64,000 bases of DNA from Liolophura sinensis (taxonomy: Eukaryota; Mollusca; Polyplacophora; Chitonida; Chitonidae), in NCBI RefSeq assembly GCF_032854445.1, contig NC_088295.1:30250470-30314469 (forward strand), written 5' to 3'. The notes beneath the pieces are model-generated. The model had not been told where the DNA came from. It did not search any database and saw only the letters and a list, made by a program, of their open reading frames with translations. Positions 13,331 to 26,143 of this stretch are shown in pieces (the stretch's first letter is position 1; each line of letters begins with the position of its first letter). A program made the translations under genes and the position numbers.

Positions 13331-13471
13331 TGGCCCAGTTTAGCAAAGATGTCTGGCATGTACGATACTCGCACATATATGACAATGGTACGGTACAACA
13401 GTGCGGTACAAAATATCGTACGAAAAATGCGCGATAAACAAAATCCTACGCCGCTTTGTGAAACTGGGTAC
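13331..13471. mobile_element. Short MITE-like element with CCCAGTTT...CAAAG ends
   Basis: CCCAGTTTAGCAAAG near the left end and CTTTGTGAAACTGGG near the right are inverted repeats with two mismatches. Inside, GGTACG/CGTACGAAA motifs repeat. Similar ends recur in many marine invertebrate genomes, from memory. Confidence 0.5.
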
Positions 13472-13837
13472 TGGCGTCGTATAATTGTTTTTCATCCAAT
13501 GACCAGGTAGATTTTACTTCCCAGATGTAACCATTTTTCCTTGGGTCACGTACCTACGGTAAGTTATGGAACCTTTTCTTTCTTTGGCCCAAGGAAAGAA
13601 TGGTCCCATAAGCGTTGCTCTTCCACTGACATATTGATGTAACGTGAACAATACTTGATGAGAAAGAGATATAGATATGGTAAGTGTCCTGGGCCTTGGG
13701 TGTATTTGGGGGGTTAAGACATACTGGAGTGTGGAGACAGAGTGGATAATCCAAAGCACCATGGGTGAGTTGTTGGTAGAAATCAGTTGACCCTTATCGT
13801 GTGATGTTCAAGGTTCATGATACACATAGATGCCTGT

Positions 13838-13932
13838 GTTTTCGAATCTGGTTCGAATCTAGCTCTCGCCAGCCCGGCTACAGTTTTAGATCAGAAAGTT
13901 TATCTGGTATCTAGCGCAGGGCTGTAGTTTAA
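13838..13932 (+). repeat. SINE family 3 fragment (CTCTCGCC-type body)
   Basis: GGTTCGAATCTAGCTCTCGC, then CCAGCCCGGCTACAGTTTTA and a TATCTAGCGCAGGGC segment. It resembles the 5' and central part of the copies at 24.3 and 53.4 kb. Confidence 0.5.
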
Positions 13933-14050
13933 TCCGGTTTCATTGACCCATAAATCAAGTAACTAAATAAATTAGTATAACAGGTGACTACACGTCTATG
14001 TTTAAATAGAGATGAAAAGAGAAACATTATCACCTACTGTATATACTGTG

Positions 14051-14203
14051 AAAGAGGCCTTCATGGCCAAAGTGGTCACCGTGCCAGCGCAGTGCAATGC
14101 GGTTACCAATCTGGTCGCTGCGAGTTCCTCACACCATAATGCTGGTCGCCGTCATATAAGTGAAATATTCTTGAGTACGGCATAAAACAATGATCAAATC
14201 AAT
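14051..14203 (+). repeat. SINE family 1 with internal deletion
   Basis: A diverged tRNA-like head runs to GCTGCGAGTTC and jumps directly to CACCATAATGCTGG and the 3' module. About 100 bases of body are missing. Confidence 0.8.
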
Positions 14204-14227
14204 ACATACTGTATGTATGTATTTATT

Positions 14228-14594
14228 TATTCTTGTATGCTTGTGGCTTAACGTCGTACTTGATAATTTTTCAGTCATATGACGACGAGGAGTCATTATG
14301 TGTGTGTGCATCTATTGTGTCTTCTTGTGGCAGGGCCAGTCCAAGCCACCAAAGTGCTGCCGCCACTGAAATATCATGCCGAAGACACCAGACATGACAC
14401 CCCAACCAGATACATAATACTGACACCCATCCAACCAGTCATGTTTCCTTACTCTAAACTCTCAGTGCTGAGCGCCAATCGAGGCAGCATTAAGTACCAT
14501 TTTTAAAGTCCTTGGTATGACCCGATCCTGGTTTGATCATGTGTTCTCTTGACTTCGAACCAAAGGCTCTAACCATTAGACCATTTGGGCCAAT
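14228..14594 (-). repeat. SINE family 2-related element with a different tRNA-like head
   Basis: The tail-side module TTTTTCAGTCATATGACGAC is shared with the 19.5, 35.1 and 61.6 kb copies. At the other end, reading on the minus strand, TGGTCTAATGGTTAGAGC and GGTTCGAAGTC look like A and B boxes of a tRNA. Confidence 0.55.
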
Positions 14595-14627
14595 GCGTGT
14601 ATGTGCGCATTACAGGTTATCTTTATG

Positions 14628-14800
14628 ATTTATTTATTTATTTTACTTTTGTTTTAAAATATTTCTCTTACACGACGGTATGCAGCATTATGGTGAGAGC
14701 AAACCCCACAACCTTTTGCTGATTACCTTTTGAGATTTTTCCACGCACGACAAGAAAGGAAGCCAACATGAGCTGGGCCTTAACTCACATCCACAGTAAT
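14628..14800 (-). repeat. Old, diverged SINE family 1 copy
   Basis: TTATTT repeats, then AATATTTCTCTTACACGACG, GCAGCATTATGGTGAGAG and AAGCCAACATGAGCTGGGCC. Confidence 0.6.
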
Positions 14801-15026
14801 CTTTAATAAACATTTTAATGGCTCATTATTTATGTGGACTGTTTCGTAATATTTGACTTTTTATTGCAATATTATGACTATTCTCCACAAAGCGCCATGT
14901 GAACATCGCCATTAACATATCCAGACTTGGTTAACTATGATAGTACCCAGGTAAATCCTGACCCGCGAAATGATGATTGGGGATACAACGATTATTTATT
15001 TTTTTTTTTTTTTTATTTCTTTATTT

Positions 15027-15082
15027 ATTTATTTGATTGGTGTTTTACGCCGCACTCAAGAATATTTCACTTATACGACTCA
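15027..15082 (-). repeat. SINE family 1 tail fragment with long T/ATTT tract
   Basis: A T-rich run (14995..15044) leads into TGGTGTTTTACGCCGCACTC and TTCACTTATACGAC. The body then stops abruptly. Confidence 0.75.
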
Positions 15083-15914
15083 CCATTCTCCCACTGACAC
15101 TGTGACCTTGTTTATGAAAAAACTTATCCCAGATGTTTAGCAAAAATTGAATAAAGGCTCCTTTCTTTTTTTCGGCGCCTTAAGGAACGGGGAAAAAACC
15201 AGATTTGAGGGACATCCGGACGTACGTTTGCCATATTGAATTACATTCTTCCACTTAGACCCCTTGACGGAGAAAATAAAATAAATTCGTCAAAACATGA
15301 CCTCTGTGTACAATAAAGTACACACGGTTTCGCAGTAGCTTCGAAACGTTTTGGGAATTTTCCGTGATATTAAATATTTTGTTTTAAGTAATTTAAGGAT
15401 TTACTTTCGCTTCATTTGAAATTTTCTCTGGTGTTAGTCGCAATCAAAACTAGCGTAACTAGCGTCTACCTAATTTCATCTTTCTAAACTTCTCTTCAAC
15501 TTGCTCTATTTCTTTAAAAATATAGATATGAAATATTTTAACATGTAAATATAGGAAATAGCCTCAGGCGTGGGCGTGGGCACGCGGACAAGCCAGTGCA
15601 TGAAAACGAGTTTTAAGGGACAGTGTAAACGTACGTAGTCATTATGGAAAACATGTATACGCAAAGACATAAATTTATGCTTAGCTTCTCCAGTGACCTG
15701 GAGATATAGCGGCAGGGTGATATAGTATTTGTAAATATGTATGTAAAAATGTCAGGTGCCTTTAAAGACCCGAGATGGAAAACAATGAAGTAAGTGGATA
15801 CATTTGGTTCACTGCTCAATAATTTTGAGTCTTACCATATACCTATGTCAGTCACCCACATAATGCAGAGGTGTCCTATATTTTTCCGTATATACATCCT
15901 CTGAAAACAGGGAC

Positions 15915-16130
15915 CCGGGGGACCTCCGTGGCTCAGTTGGTTAGCCTCTCACCGATGCAATTGCTGTGAGTTCAAGTCCAGCTCATGCTGACTTCCTCTC
16001 CGGCCATAAGTCGGAAGGTCTGCAGCAACCTTCTCCGCCAGGTTCCTCCCACCATAATGCTGGCCGCCATTATAGAAGTGAAATACTCTTGAGTACGGCG
16101 TAAAACAATCAAATAAATAAATAAACAACT
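15915..16130 (+). repeat. SINE family 1, near full length, with target-site duplication
   Basis: Head, body and 3' module are in order, with two internal deletions. The eleven bases AAAACAGGGAC occur perfectly at both ends (15904..15914 and 16131..16141). Confidence 0.92.
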
Positions 16131-16427
16131 AAAACAGGGACACTCTGCCAGGGAAAGCCCTGAACTAACAAATTTGCCGTTTCCGTGAAGCCGGCGTCTT
16201 TCGTCTTCCCACCGACTGGCGCTCACACACTCAGGACACTTGTGAGCAGGTTCTCTAGTTTTAACAAATCGGTCTACTGATTGATGAAAAATCGTGTGCC
16301 TTTTAACCACTTACTACGCAAAAAAAATGTATATGGTAAATAGATTGTCATTAAAGTGCGTGTTCCGCGTTGTATCTGCTGTCGTTGTATGAGGTGGGCC
16401 TCACCTCAAACAACTTTAACTGATACA

Positions 16428-16690
16428 TCATCTCGCATTACGCACTATACGGATAATCTCTATATGGCAAATGGTCACACGTAACCGGGTTTTATTCCAC
16501 GGCTACATGCCCATGTACTGGCTGGACAGTAGCAACTTATATACTCCTCTATAAACATGGTTACAGCAGAATTATGTCAAAAGAAATACAGAGATGTTAA
16601 AATGGCAATATGATAGACGTAACTGGTGTAGAATGATTCAGAGTAATATGTTGTCATCATCTTTACCAAACAATCGCACGCACACAATGG
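16428..16690 (+). repeat. Dispersed repeat family A, copy 1
   Basis: AAATGGTCACACGTAACC, GGGTTTTATTCCACGGCT and ATATGTTGTCATCATCTTTA follow the same order as the copies at 26.9 and 29.0 kb, at lower identity. No coding capacity is seen. Confidence 0.55.
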
Positions 16691-18741
16691 AAAACACAGA
16701 AACTTTTTAGCGATGTAATTAGCCTACTAGTTTCCATGCTGATGTACATGTAATTAGAGATCTTGAAGAAAATATCACAACCTTTTGCATGGATGATTAC
16801 ATCTCTACCCGAGAAGCCACAACCGCTAATCTATTGCTAGTTATTTTCCCAGACTGGACTTAATTTTAATTTCCATGGACGTAAGAGGCGACATATCTTC
16901 ACAAGATATCCCAAGGTACTCACAAAATATAAAATGCTTCTTGTAATATCTCATGTGTTACCGCAAGAATGCATCTGAAATTTTGATCGTAGGCCTATTG
17001 ACGAAGCATTGTTTGATTTTTACAATATCTCCTCAGATCCTCACAAAATGTGACAAAGCTTCACCATATCTCAGTTGGCTAACTTTCGATATCGCCTGAT
17101 ATCTTGTGTACAGAAAATGCTATCTGTTTTTCAAAGTATTCTCTCTGATACTTACAAAATATTGCCCGCTTTTCATTATATACCACTGAGCTTCAGCTTT
17201 TAAGTCAGTTATCTGTATTCAGGAAAAATTAAAAGGAAAACAGTCTTAATACTTTATTGCAATGCTTGTGATAGTAGTGAAACGTCCTCGATAAACTTGA
17301 TGTCCAGGGTGCCTTATGCTGGGCACAATGTATATCATTAAAAAAAGTATGTTCCCTATTCTAAACAAAATTAAAAGGTTGAAAATAAACATCACGGACA
17401 GTTCATTAGGTTGTTAGTGTGTCCTTTGTTGGAATTGTTACTTGGTAAGTTTAGATACTACTCTTACACATCCGCTCATTGTCCTGGAGTTCATTAAACC
17501 CAAAGTGGCCATAGACATCTTGACAGGGTAACCAGGTAATGCAATTAGTACATAAACTGGCAAGTAAAATAATACCCTTCAGGCTTACTGGCGGATAAAC
17601 GTATCGTATGGAGAATGTTTTTATCCGAGCCAGTAAGGTATCTACCATAGCCTACTGTTATACAACCCCAAGCATCGGGAGTCTTATAAACGGAAGAGGT
17701 TCTTCGAAAAGTAAGTGTTCTCTCTACAGCTAAGAATTTTTGTGACTTAAGCGCACAACTGCTTAAACAAAATGCATAGTTTTGTTAAACTTAATTAAGA
17801 ATTGGTCGCAGCGATTTTTCTTACTTGGCCAATTGGCAATACTTGAGCAGTAGTTTAAAAAAACATAGCTTAAGTGAATTGCTCTAAACATATCTCACAA
17901 ATCATCTTGTCTGCTGACAGTCTAGAAGCTATTATAAAAACTTTTCAGAAAGTGTGCTCTGGAACAAGTGTTAGTCTGGTGTCTAGATCATTATCAAGAT
18001 GGAGACTTCAAACGATCCATTATTACTTGTTACATGGCATCAATTAAGTCCTGTCATATCATTGCGACTGGTTGAACGATTGTCCAAGAATAGCCACCAA
18101 CTCAAACTTCCACAACTGGCGAGGATGTTTTTTTTTTTTAACAGGTTCCCAGAATCTGCTATATAAGACAGTCAGACGACCTTGGGCGGTTATCACGACT
18201 GTGTGAAGAGCCTAAAATATCTTATAGATTAATCGACTGGTGGATCTTGATTCCAGTGCCCACATGTATCCACGATTGTTTAAGATATCCATGTCGTAGA
18301 GGATTCTGTCCAAAACTGCAGAAGTGACAGGGGTTTTAAGTAATAACTTCGACTACCAGTCTTCCGATTCTTAAAAATCCGATTAGCCATTCCTTTTAGA
18401 GAAGCTGAAAACAACGTTACAATCACTGCAGCTTTTTTCCTAGGAGGTCTCAAGCTGGTTAAAGATACTTCGTAATTACTTACCTCTGAATCTTTAATGT
18501 TTTACCAGCGCGACTATAAACTTCAAATAATCCACAATAGGCTCTTGCTGATTAGCCGCTGAGACAGAGCTTTTAAAAACAACACTGAGCATGATTGTAG
18601 CTGGCTAAAGTCCCAGGTTGCCAAGATTTAAATGTAAAAAAATGTGTACAAAAAATAATCACTGTCTCTCTTATGCTGATTTTGGTGTATACGCTAAGCT
18701 CTCCATAGTACTATATTTTCCAAAATAAGAATGTACACTAC
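16691..18741. other. No gene seen
   Basis: Only the diverged repeat at 16.9-17.2 kb and a weak inverted repeat of CACTTAAG-type sequence near 17.74-17.87 kb are visible. Confidence 0.5.
16895..17190. repeat. Diverged tandem repeat, about 100-bp spacing
   Basis: GTACTCACAAAATATAAAAT, GATCCTCACAAAATGTGACA and GATACTTACAAAATATTGCC each precede a similar CTTCTTGTAATATCTCA-like segment. Confidence 0.4.
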
Positions 18742-19333
18742 CTTTAGTTTACTTAAAGGAGAAAAATTTAAATATCAAAACAAATACCAATGAAAAGAGT
18801 ATTCATTTCCTCGCAGGTGCATGCCATAAAAAATTCTAATTTGTACCTCAAATTGATAAATTATAAATAAAGTCAGTGCCAAAATCCGCTGTGGGCGACC
18901 CAGTTTTGCCTAAGAACTAGTCCTGAAAGCTTCTGTGTTAGGAGGAGAATTGCCGTCGGAAACCGCCGAAGTGCAGTTCGTACATTTCCGGTAGAACTCT
19001 TCTTCTCAGAATGTAGCGAACAGTACAGTTCGTTTTCCGCTTGACGATCGGAAAACCGGAATGTTGGACGTAGGTTTGGAGTTTGTAGAAAAAGCCGGCA
19101 GTTTTAATAAGTCTCATTGGCTGAGAGGCAACACACCCCCAACATAAATTACAGGGTTTCAAAGATGGAGGACGCCATGAACTCAGCGATTTATGCCAGC
19201 TTTGGCGTTTACAGACTTTAAATATCAAATGTATGGCGAGGAAAAATCTCAGAATTAGATAGAAAAAAATGTGCTCATTTCAGCCCATAGTGTCATTGTT
19301 TTAAGTTTTCTTCTCCTTTAAAAAGAAACTACA
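18742..19333. mobile_element. MITE-like element, about 590 bp, with 31-35 bp terminal inverted repeats
   Basis: The left end CTTTAGTTTACTTAAAGGAG and the reverse complement of the right end CTGTAGTTTCTTTTTAAAGG continue in parallel (AGAAAAATTTAAA / AGAAGAAAACTTAAA). The interior is richer in GC than its flanks and carries a 96-codon ORF on the minus strand that resembles nothing I know. Confidence 0.55.
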
Positions 19334-19494
19334 GTTTGACAATAGGGTGACGTCACAATTATCTTTTAATTGTGGATCACAACTTCTGATATATTTTTAT
19401 TTTTATTATGTCGAGCTTGACTCAAAACTGCACGAGTGACTAAGCCACCATTCAATCATTCAATTACTGAATGGCCAACCAGCACCACGTGGGT

Positions 19495-19805
19495 TTACCT
19501 ACGTTCCAAACGCCAAACCGTGAAGGGGTGGGCAGATTCACAGTCAATCCTGGGTCGGGTCACACTAATGGCGTTTGGCGTTCAGCATTAAGTGTATAGT
19601 GGAACGACTGGTTGACCCGTATCAGTATAATGGCTTGGGTGAGGCGGCTTACTTGCCTTCGGTAAGTCGTCTCAGTGAAGGAGCACTAAATAAAAGAGCG
19701 GTGGAAATCCGTCCTGCAGCTAGAAGGCACAATACACGTACATGCGCTCTAAGGACTCCTTCGTCGTCATATGACTGAAAAATTGTTAAGTACTCCTGAG
19801 TGTTT
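19495..19805 (+). repeat. SINE family 2 body
   Basis: It shares GAACGACTGGTTGACCCGTA, GGCTTACTTGCCTTCGGTAA and TCGTCATATGACTGAAAAAT with the 61.6 kb element, in plus orientation. The tRNA-like head is not recognisable. Confidence 0.75.
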
Positions 19806-22374
19806 TATATTTCATACAGACTTATGTACAGTGCAGGTTTTAGCTGTTCATGTTTGCATGTATTTACAGCAACATGTTCCAGGGTGTTTTCTTCTTTTTG
19901 TTGACCACACCTACAGTACCTACAGTAGTTACAGTACATACACTACCTACAGTAAAAGGTTTCAGCGTTTCTTTGTTAACCGCTCTTGACAAGAAAACGT
20001 TCCTGGCTATTTTGAGTTTACTCCATCCTTATGTACTCTACATGTAGCAGGTTCCATACAGGGCTAAACCCAAACTTACAAAAGCAGGTTTCAGGGTCTT
20101 TCTTACTTACTACCCTCCTATTTAATATATATTGTGGAATAACCTTCAAAATAAAAATTAGAACTCATGAGTAATAACGATTTACCACACCATATTGTGT
20201 GATCTGGAAACGGGGTACGTCTACACACCTGTTTCGTTATGCTTTGGGGACTTCACCAGTTTAGGTTGCGACTTTGCCTTGGGACGTATATGAATTAATC
20301 AATTATAGTTCACTTGCGATTTGTTTCATCTTCAGGCCACGACCGCTAAAGAAGGAGAATCTTGCAGCACCTCTTCTTTTCTTCGCATGCAAAATATTCA
20401 GCTCCAGTGTCCTTGTTCCACATCAAATCAGTCTGATTTTTGGTAGAAGTTTTATATTTCCCTGCTACAGGAGACATTACAGACAGAAGACGTCTAGCAT
20501 TTCACAGGGATGCCCATATGCCCTTTGCTGTGGCACAAGACCATGGCCTGACCATATAATTATTCCCCGTTAAATCGCCACAAAACGAACATAGCTCTAG
20601 TATCAGGTCCGGATGTAAGTTTAAAAAAAGACTTTTCATTCTGCTTTTGCCTTACACCGATCAGCTCCTGTGTAAAATTAATGGCTGATGGTTCATCTGA
20701 CATTACCATAGCTGGTTACTGGTTCTACGCAAAACAATGCTGATGAGAAGAAACAAAGCACATAATTAGTGGTTTCGCCATATGTGGCAGGGAACCAGGA
20801 AAAATGACACTCAACGTGCTGGCCCAGAATAGTGCTACCGAATGCCTTAAACCCTTACGAGTCAGTTAATATCGTTGTCAAACTGATCGAAAAGTGTTCC
20901 TTGAGAAAAGGGGGGTAAATCTCACAGGATTTCCATGTATTGCCGATAACGGCTTTTCGTACTAACCGCTTTTGCCCTCACCTAAACGGATGTGGTCCAC
21001 TCGGAAGTCGTCTTCATAGCACTTAAACCGCCTTATATGTTTTGATGCTACACTACACACCCACATTTTGTTCATCAATGATCCAGCGCCATATTAGACA
21101 AAGAAGAGGTCACATCGAAAGCTGCTCGAGTGTGAACATATGATAAAAACCACAATCACAAGAGGCGATTTGTCCTATCGACTCCACCATATCAGAAAAA
21201 AATGTATGCTACAATATTATGACACTGCACATGTTCAATTTTCATTTGACCAATGGCCTTGGCGGGTCCACTTGAGAATCACACCTTTTGACCGCTTCAA
21301 TATGGCGGCGCCGTGTGTCTCGCAAGATGTAGTGTACATATACATAGGTGAAATTTTTGTGGAGTCTAGATTGTAAATCATACTTTTCATGTAGGAACTG
21401 AGGTTATAAACAGACGTAAATCTGTATGAACTTGCCGATTAATCGAAGAAATCAAAACAATTAGGCACCTATGATATTTATCAAGTGATGGAAAGATAAG
21501 AAGAACTCCCGGCTTCGTGCTCAAATAGTAGACAACTCACGTCATGTCAACAGTGCAGTATACACATCAAACTGCCATTGCAAGAAATTCTTTATTTTCT
21601 AAGCACACTGCTCTTTTACTTGATAGATATGAAGCTGTAGTCAAAGAATCAGTACTATATGCGAGACTCACTATGTTGTTTAAAGGGATGATTGGCTGAC
21701 AGTGGTGACAAAAAAAGTCTCCAGCCTTTGTCACTCTTTAATCAATGTACAGTATCTAAATTCCGTCATAGTATAGGTTTTTAGCCTGGACTTGCATATC
21801 ACTCTGTACCCATATACGTACGTAATGTACATACATATGTATATATTTATGTGGAGTTTACGTTTTAATATGACACGTTATACAGGTACTGCTGATTGCT
21901 TTGATTTCATATATTTACAAACCGTTATAATTCCCATTTAATGAATAAGAAATTATGTCTCTCCCAGACAAGCGAATACCAATATTTTGCTGATTTATGC
22001 CAGCAGATGGCGCTTTCTGTCAGGAAGAGATGGGCACAAATCAACTTAGCGGACGATAGACGTTTCTTAGCAACTGAGCAGGTTGTCACTGTCATTACTG
22101 ACCCTGACAAAGGAGTGGACAAGGAATATGATTATCCAAGTCATCTAGAGTGACATACAATCACTAAGGTGACATCAAAAACAATAAGCACTAACGAAGA
22201 TCAACTTGTCTAGGTATATGATACTTAATCAGAAATCAATGAATGAATAAATGAATGAATGAGTGGGGGCTAATGCCACATTGACAGCCATATTGTCTGT
22301 GATAAATGATCTAGCATTGCGTTATTTGAGTCCAGATGGAACATTGTTTTTAAATCATTTTATTCTACTAGCGA
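19806..22374. other. No supported gene
   Basis: ORFs of 70-99 codons (for example 20274..20573 and 21941..22153) lack domains and splice context. The region contains the CTCF-like motif and short CTACAGTA repeats near 19.91-19.95 kb. Confidence 0.5.
22000..22013 (+). promoter_or_regulatory. Candidate CTCF-binding motif
   Basis: CCAGCAGATGGCGC fits the vertebrate/insect CTCF core consensus CCASYAGRKGGCRS at every position. A chance match in 64 kb is possible; there is no other support. Confidence 0.3.
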
Positions 22375-22465
22375 AGGTCGATCCTCCGGGTACTCCGATT
22401 TCCACCTTAATTGTGACCGTCGTCGCCTAAATAAAATATTCTTGAGTACGGTACAAAACACTACT
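22375..22465 (+). repeat. SINE family 3 3' fragment
   Basis: CGATCCTCCGGGTACTCCGA, then GACCGTCGTCGCC and AAATATTCTTGAGTACGG. It shares the 3' module with family 1 but has a different body. Confidence 0.65.
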
Positions 22466-23956
22466 TAGACATATAATTTTATTAATTAATAAATCAATCA
22501 GTCAATATGTCATATAGCTAGATCCATTTACCTCTCTGCGCTAAAATGTCGTTTTATCAATAATACACCAAACGAGTTGATTCATGTGTCTTGCTTTGAT
22601 CTTTCCTATAATAGTAATTTACTGATTGGGCAAGTAACATTTTAAATGAGTTGCATATAAGTTGCCGTACAGTCGTAGTTGCTACAGTTTTACACTCTAA
22701 GTTTAAGGCTTTAATATTACGAACACAGGATATCCGCGAATTTGTTATAGGCCTTAAGTCCTAACTTATTTCTCCAGTTCGAATGTTCTTGTGCGTAATG
22801 ACGAAGACGTCTATGACCTCTGGCTGTCTAGCGTGTCAACCACGTGGTGTGGATGGTGTACCACGAGTGACAACCATGACTGATAATAACCGAAATTGTC
22901 TAATCAATGCTCTCATTAATGTCAAATTGTGTGTCCCAGACAATGGAATTCCTTCGTCATTACTCTGCTCTGTGATTACCACCAAGGCCCAAACAGGGCA
23001 CTGTCACCTAACAAACTACCAATGTTAAAACACCTGTAATTGTCTTCCTGCTTGTTTTTGACCACATCAGTCCAAGGTCAAGCTGTCGTCTTCTCCATCA
23101 TGTGGAATGACAGATTATAGCCTATTCAGCCTTGGAAATGCACCTGTGTATTTCTCTTGACATGCCGATCTTCCCAAAGGCAATTTCATTGGACATCACT
23201 TTCGTTTCAATTATCCTAGGTTTCATCTTCCGATTTTGGTGTAATCTTTGAGCCCAAAATCAACTGTTTTGAATTAAAAACTAACTCTGGAAAAGGTTGG
23301 CCCTCATTTCTTCCGTAATGAGCAGCTGTAGCTAGCAAAAATCCCATTAACCTAGTAGGAGGAGACAAATTCCACAATCTGTGTTTTAAATTGTAGACTG
23401 CAATGGCCACCAAAATAAAACACAAGAAAATTCAATATAGACAGTGATCTTGCCACAGGGTTTATCTGGACACTGGACATGGATATCTCGGAACGAAATA
23501 TCTGATTTAGATTCATTGAATGCTTCACTGACTAATACTTCAGTTCGTTCATTTTTCTGTATATTTAACTAAGATGTTTATTTCTTGGTGTGATTGCTTC
23601 ACTTGGACGCTACACCGAGCAGAGCAAACATAATGGCGAACTACATCAGAGTACACTACCATCTTGTTTACTTCTATTTGTTCTACCTCTATGCACACGG
23701 TGTCCAGCCACGGAACCCGACTGCCGTTTTTAATGGTCAAATATAACCTCTCTCAGGACTGAACCTCCGCACACGAAAAGAACCTTTACCACATGGCACA
23801 CACAAAGGCGTCATATATTGGTGGTACGTATGATATGGTGGTACGTAAACCGATCATTTCTTTAGAAATATGGACATAGCCAAATATACACTAGCCTACC
23901 ACTGACCTGCTACTATATTTCCAGCTAAGTGTAAACTCGCTGGCTCAGACGATTAA
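22466..23956. other. No gene seen
   Basis: Open frames reach at most 81 codons with unremarkable sequence. No repeat family is recognised. Confidence 0.5.
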
Positions 23957-24068
23957 AATTTATTTATTTATTTATTTGATTAGTGTTTTACGCCATACTG
24001 AAGAATATTTCACTTATACGACGGCGGCCAGCATTATGGTGGGAGGAAACCGGGCAGAGCCCGCAGCC
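23957..24068 (-). repeat. SINE family 1, 5'-truncated
   Basis: TTTATTTATTTGATTAGTGT through GGCAGAGCCCGC. It ends within the body, upstream of a second copy. Confidence 0.85.
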
Positions 24069-24098
24069 GATTAAAAAGTTGACGTGCTGGGGCGTTTA

Positions 24099-24235
24099 TT
24101 TATTTATTTGATTGGTGTTTTACGCCGTACTCATACTCAAGAATATTTCACTTATACGACGGCGGCCAGCATTATGGTGGGTGGAAACCGTGTAGAGTCC
24201 GGGAGAAACCCACGACCATCCTCAGGTTGCTGGCA
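24099..24235 (-). repeat. SINE family 1, 5'-truncated, with target-site duplication
   Basis: CTGGGGCGTTTA flanks the element perfectly (24087..24098 and 24236..24247). A six-base duplication, TACTCATACTCAAG, lies in the tail. The truncation at the tRNA side shows incomplete reverse transcription. Confidence 0.9.
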
Positions 24236-24284
24236 CTGGGGCGTTTAAATATCAAGAATCGCTAATTATCAATGGCGTTGTATG

Positions 24285-24378
24285 TTTGAAATCAGCTCTC
24301 GCTACTTTTGCAGTGGTCTTAAGTCAGGAGGTTTATCAGATAATTGGCGAAGGGCGTTTCTTTCCTCCACCCGAAAAT
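24285..24378 (+). repeat. SINE family 3 fragment
   Basis: AAATCAGCTCTCGCTACTTT, TTAAGTCAGGAGGTTTATC and TTGGCGAAGGGCG match the family 3 central region. Confidence 0.5.
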
Positions 24379-25639
24379 ACGACCTCCAAGAAAACAAGAA
24401 GTATACAATTCTTTAAAACGAAGTTAAGTGCACCAAATTATCAAATAAAATAAATATATAAATGTATTATTCCAGGATATTCACAAAAATGGAGGGCGCC
24501 TTGATATCTGCAGAAACTTAAAGCTATCAATACCGAGTTGGTGAGGGGTGAAATTTTGCTGGTTGCAACAAAGTCCAACTGTGTGCCCTTAAAGTTGCAA
24601 AATACAAGATAATACCCACCGAATATCAGGAATGATAGCATCAGTTGTATCTAGAATCAGTCTTAACAAAGATTATTTCAATTAAACATTGTACCAATGT
24701 ACTAATCTTGTATCATTCAATCTTCGTGCTGCTAGAAGTCATATTTAGCAATGGTCCTTAGCACTACATAGTGGGTTATCCAGTTTTGAACCAATGTTGC
24801 CCTACTTTGGGGATAAGATAAACATCATAATTATCCGATCATTGACATTTTAATACATGAAAGTTTCCGTGCCATTAAAAGCATTAGCCGCGAACTAGTT
24901 TCTATAACTAAGACACGTAGTTCAGCACACATTCTCACGTTTACGTGCCTTTCTTCAGATAACCAAAGACTGCGCATGTAAGTTTAAGAAAGTCCACCTT
25001 GCTGTAAGTATCTACAGCACTGGATTGTTACCCCCAACCAGTCCGTAAAAGTCTTAATCACGCACTTTATCAATACAAAGGTGTTTACCATTTAATGCCT
25101 ATCTGGCGATATATCTGTAATAAAATAAGGCTGCTTTTGACCTAAGAGAAAACGTTTCCTTCACAATAAGTGGGCTGTTCCAGCTCTTAATGCATTTATT
25201 TTATAATTGCACCTCGAACGATTTAAAACTACCATTTAGTATGTATTTACCCATTAACCTAGTGGTGAAAAATGGCCATATTTATTTACCTTCATTTACC
25301 TTCTTAAAAGCTTTGAATAAATGTGAACCCACAGATATGAAGACTATGACAGAACAAGCAAGACACTGTAACAAGTACTAATTGCCACTCGTATATAACA
25401 TAGGTAAGAAAGCACAAGGCTTCACCATATGGAAGTGTGCAAATGTCCTTCTAAAACAAAGGGACAACACTTTGCATTCCGTAATGGTGAGTAATCTTTT
25501 AAAAATGCCAAGATCCTGGAATTCCACATCCGGAAGTACTTTGTGACCGCTGTAATTGTCAAAGATGTTTTACCCGTGATTTACCTTAAGTGAAATACTT
25601 CTCTCCCCAGCAAAGCTGTGTACACTGTGTAGCTTATAG

Positions 25640-26143
25640 CGGATTGTGTAGCTTTTTCTTTGTAGGTTGTATAAAGTGATTGTTTCTTGATGTTCTAGCT
25701 CAATCAAAGCTATGTGTAGTTTGTAGCTTCTGATATACTTGGAGTACTCCCGATTACATTTATGTGCAATTTAGGGCTCCTGAATACTTGGAGTACTCCT
25801 GATTACATTTATGTGCATCTTATGGCTCCTGAATATTTGGAGTATTCCCAATCAAAGCTGTGTGCAGTTTATAGATCCTGACAAACTTGGAGCGCTGTCA
25901 ATGAAAAATGTATGCAGTTTACATCAAAAATGTGTGCAGTTTATAGCTTCTGATATAGCTTTCTATCAAAAATGTGTGCAGTTTACAGCTCCTAATATAC
26001 TTCGAGTGCTCTATTAAAAATGTGTGCAGTTAATAGCATTTGATACACTTCGAGTGATGTATCAAAAATGTGTCCAGTTTATAACTTCTGATAACTTCTG
26101 AGTGCTCTATCAAAAAGGTGTGCAGTTTATAGCTTCTGATATA
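25640..26143 (+). repeat. Minisatellite, about 45-55 bp unit, nine or ten copies
   Basis: The unit is roughly CAAAAATGTGTGCAGTTTAT, then AGCTTCTGATATACTTGGAG, then TGCTCTAT. Copies diverge toward the left, where GATTACATTTATGTGCA replaces the start. A 68-codon ORF arises from the repeat. Confidence 0.85.
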
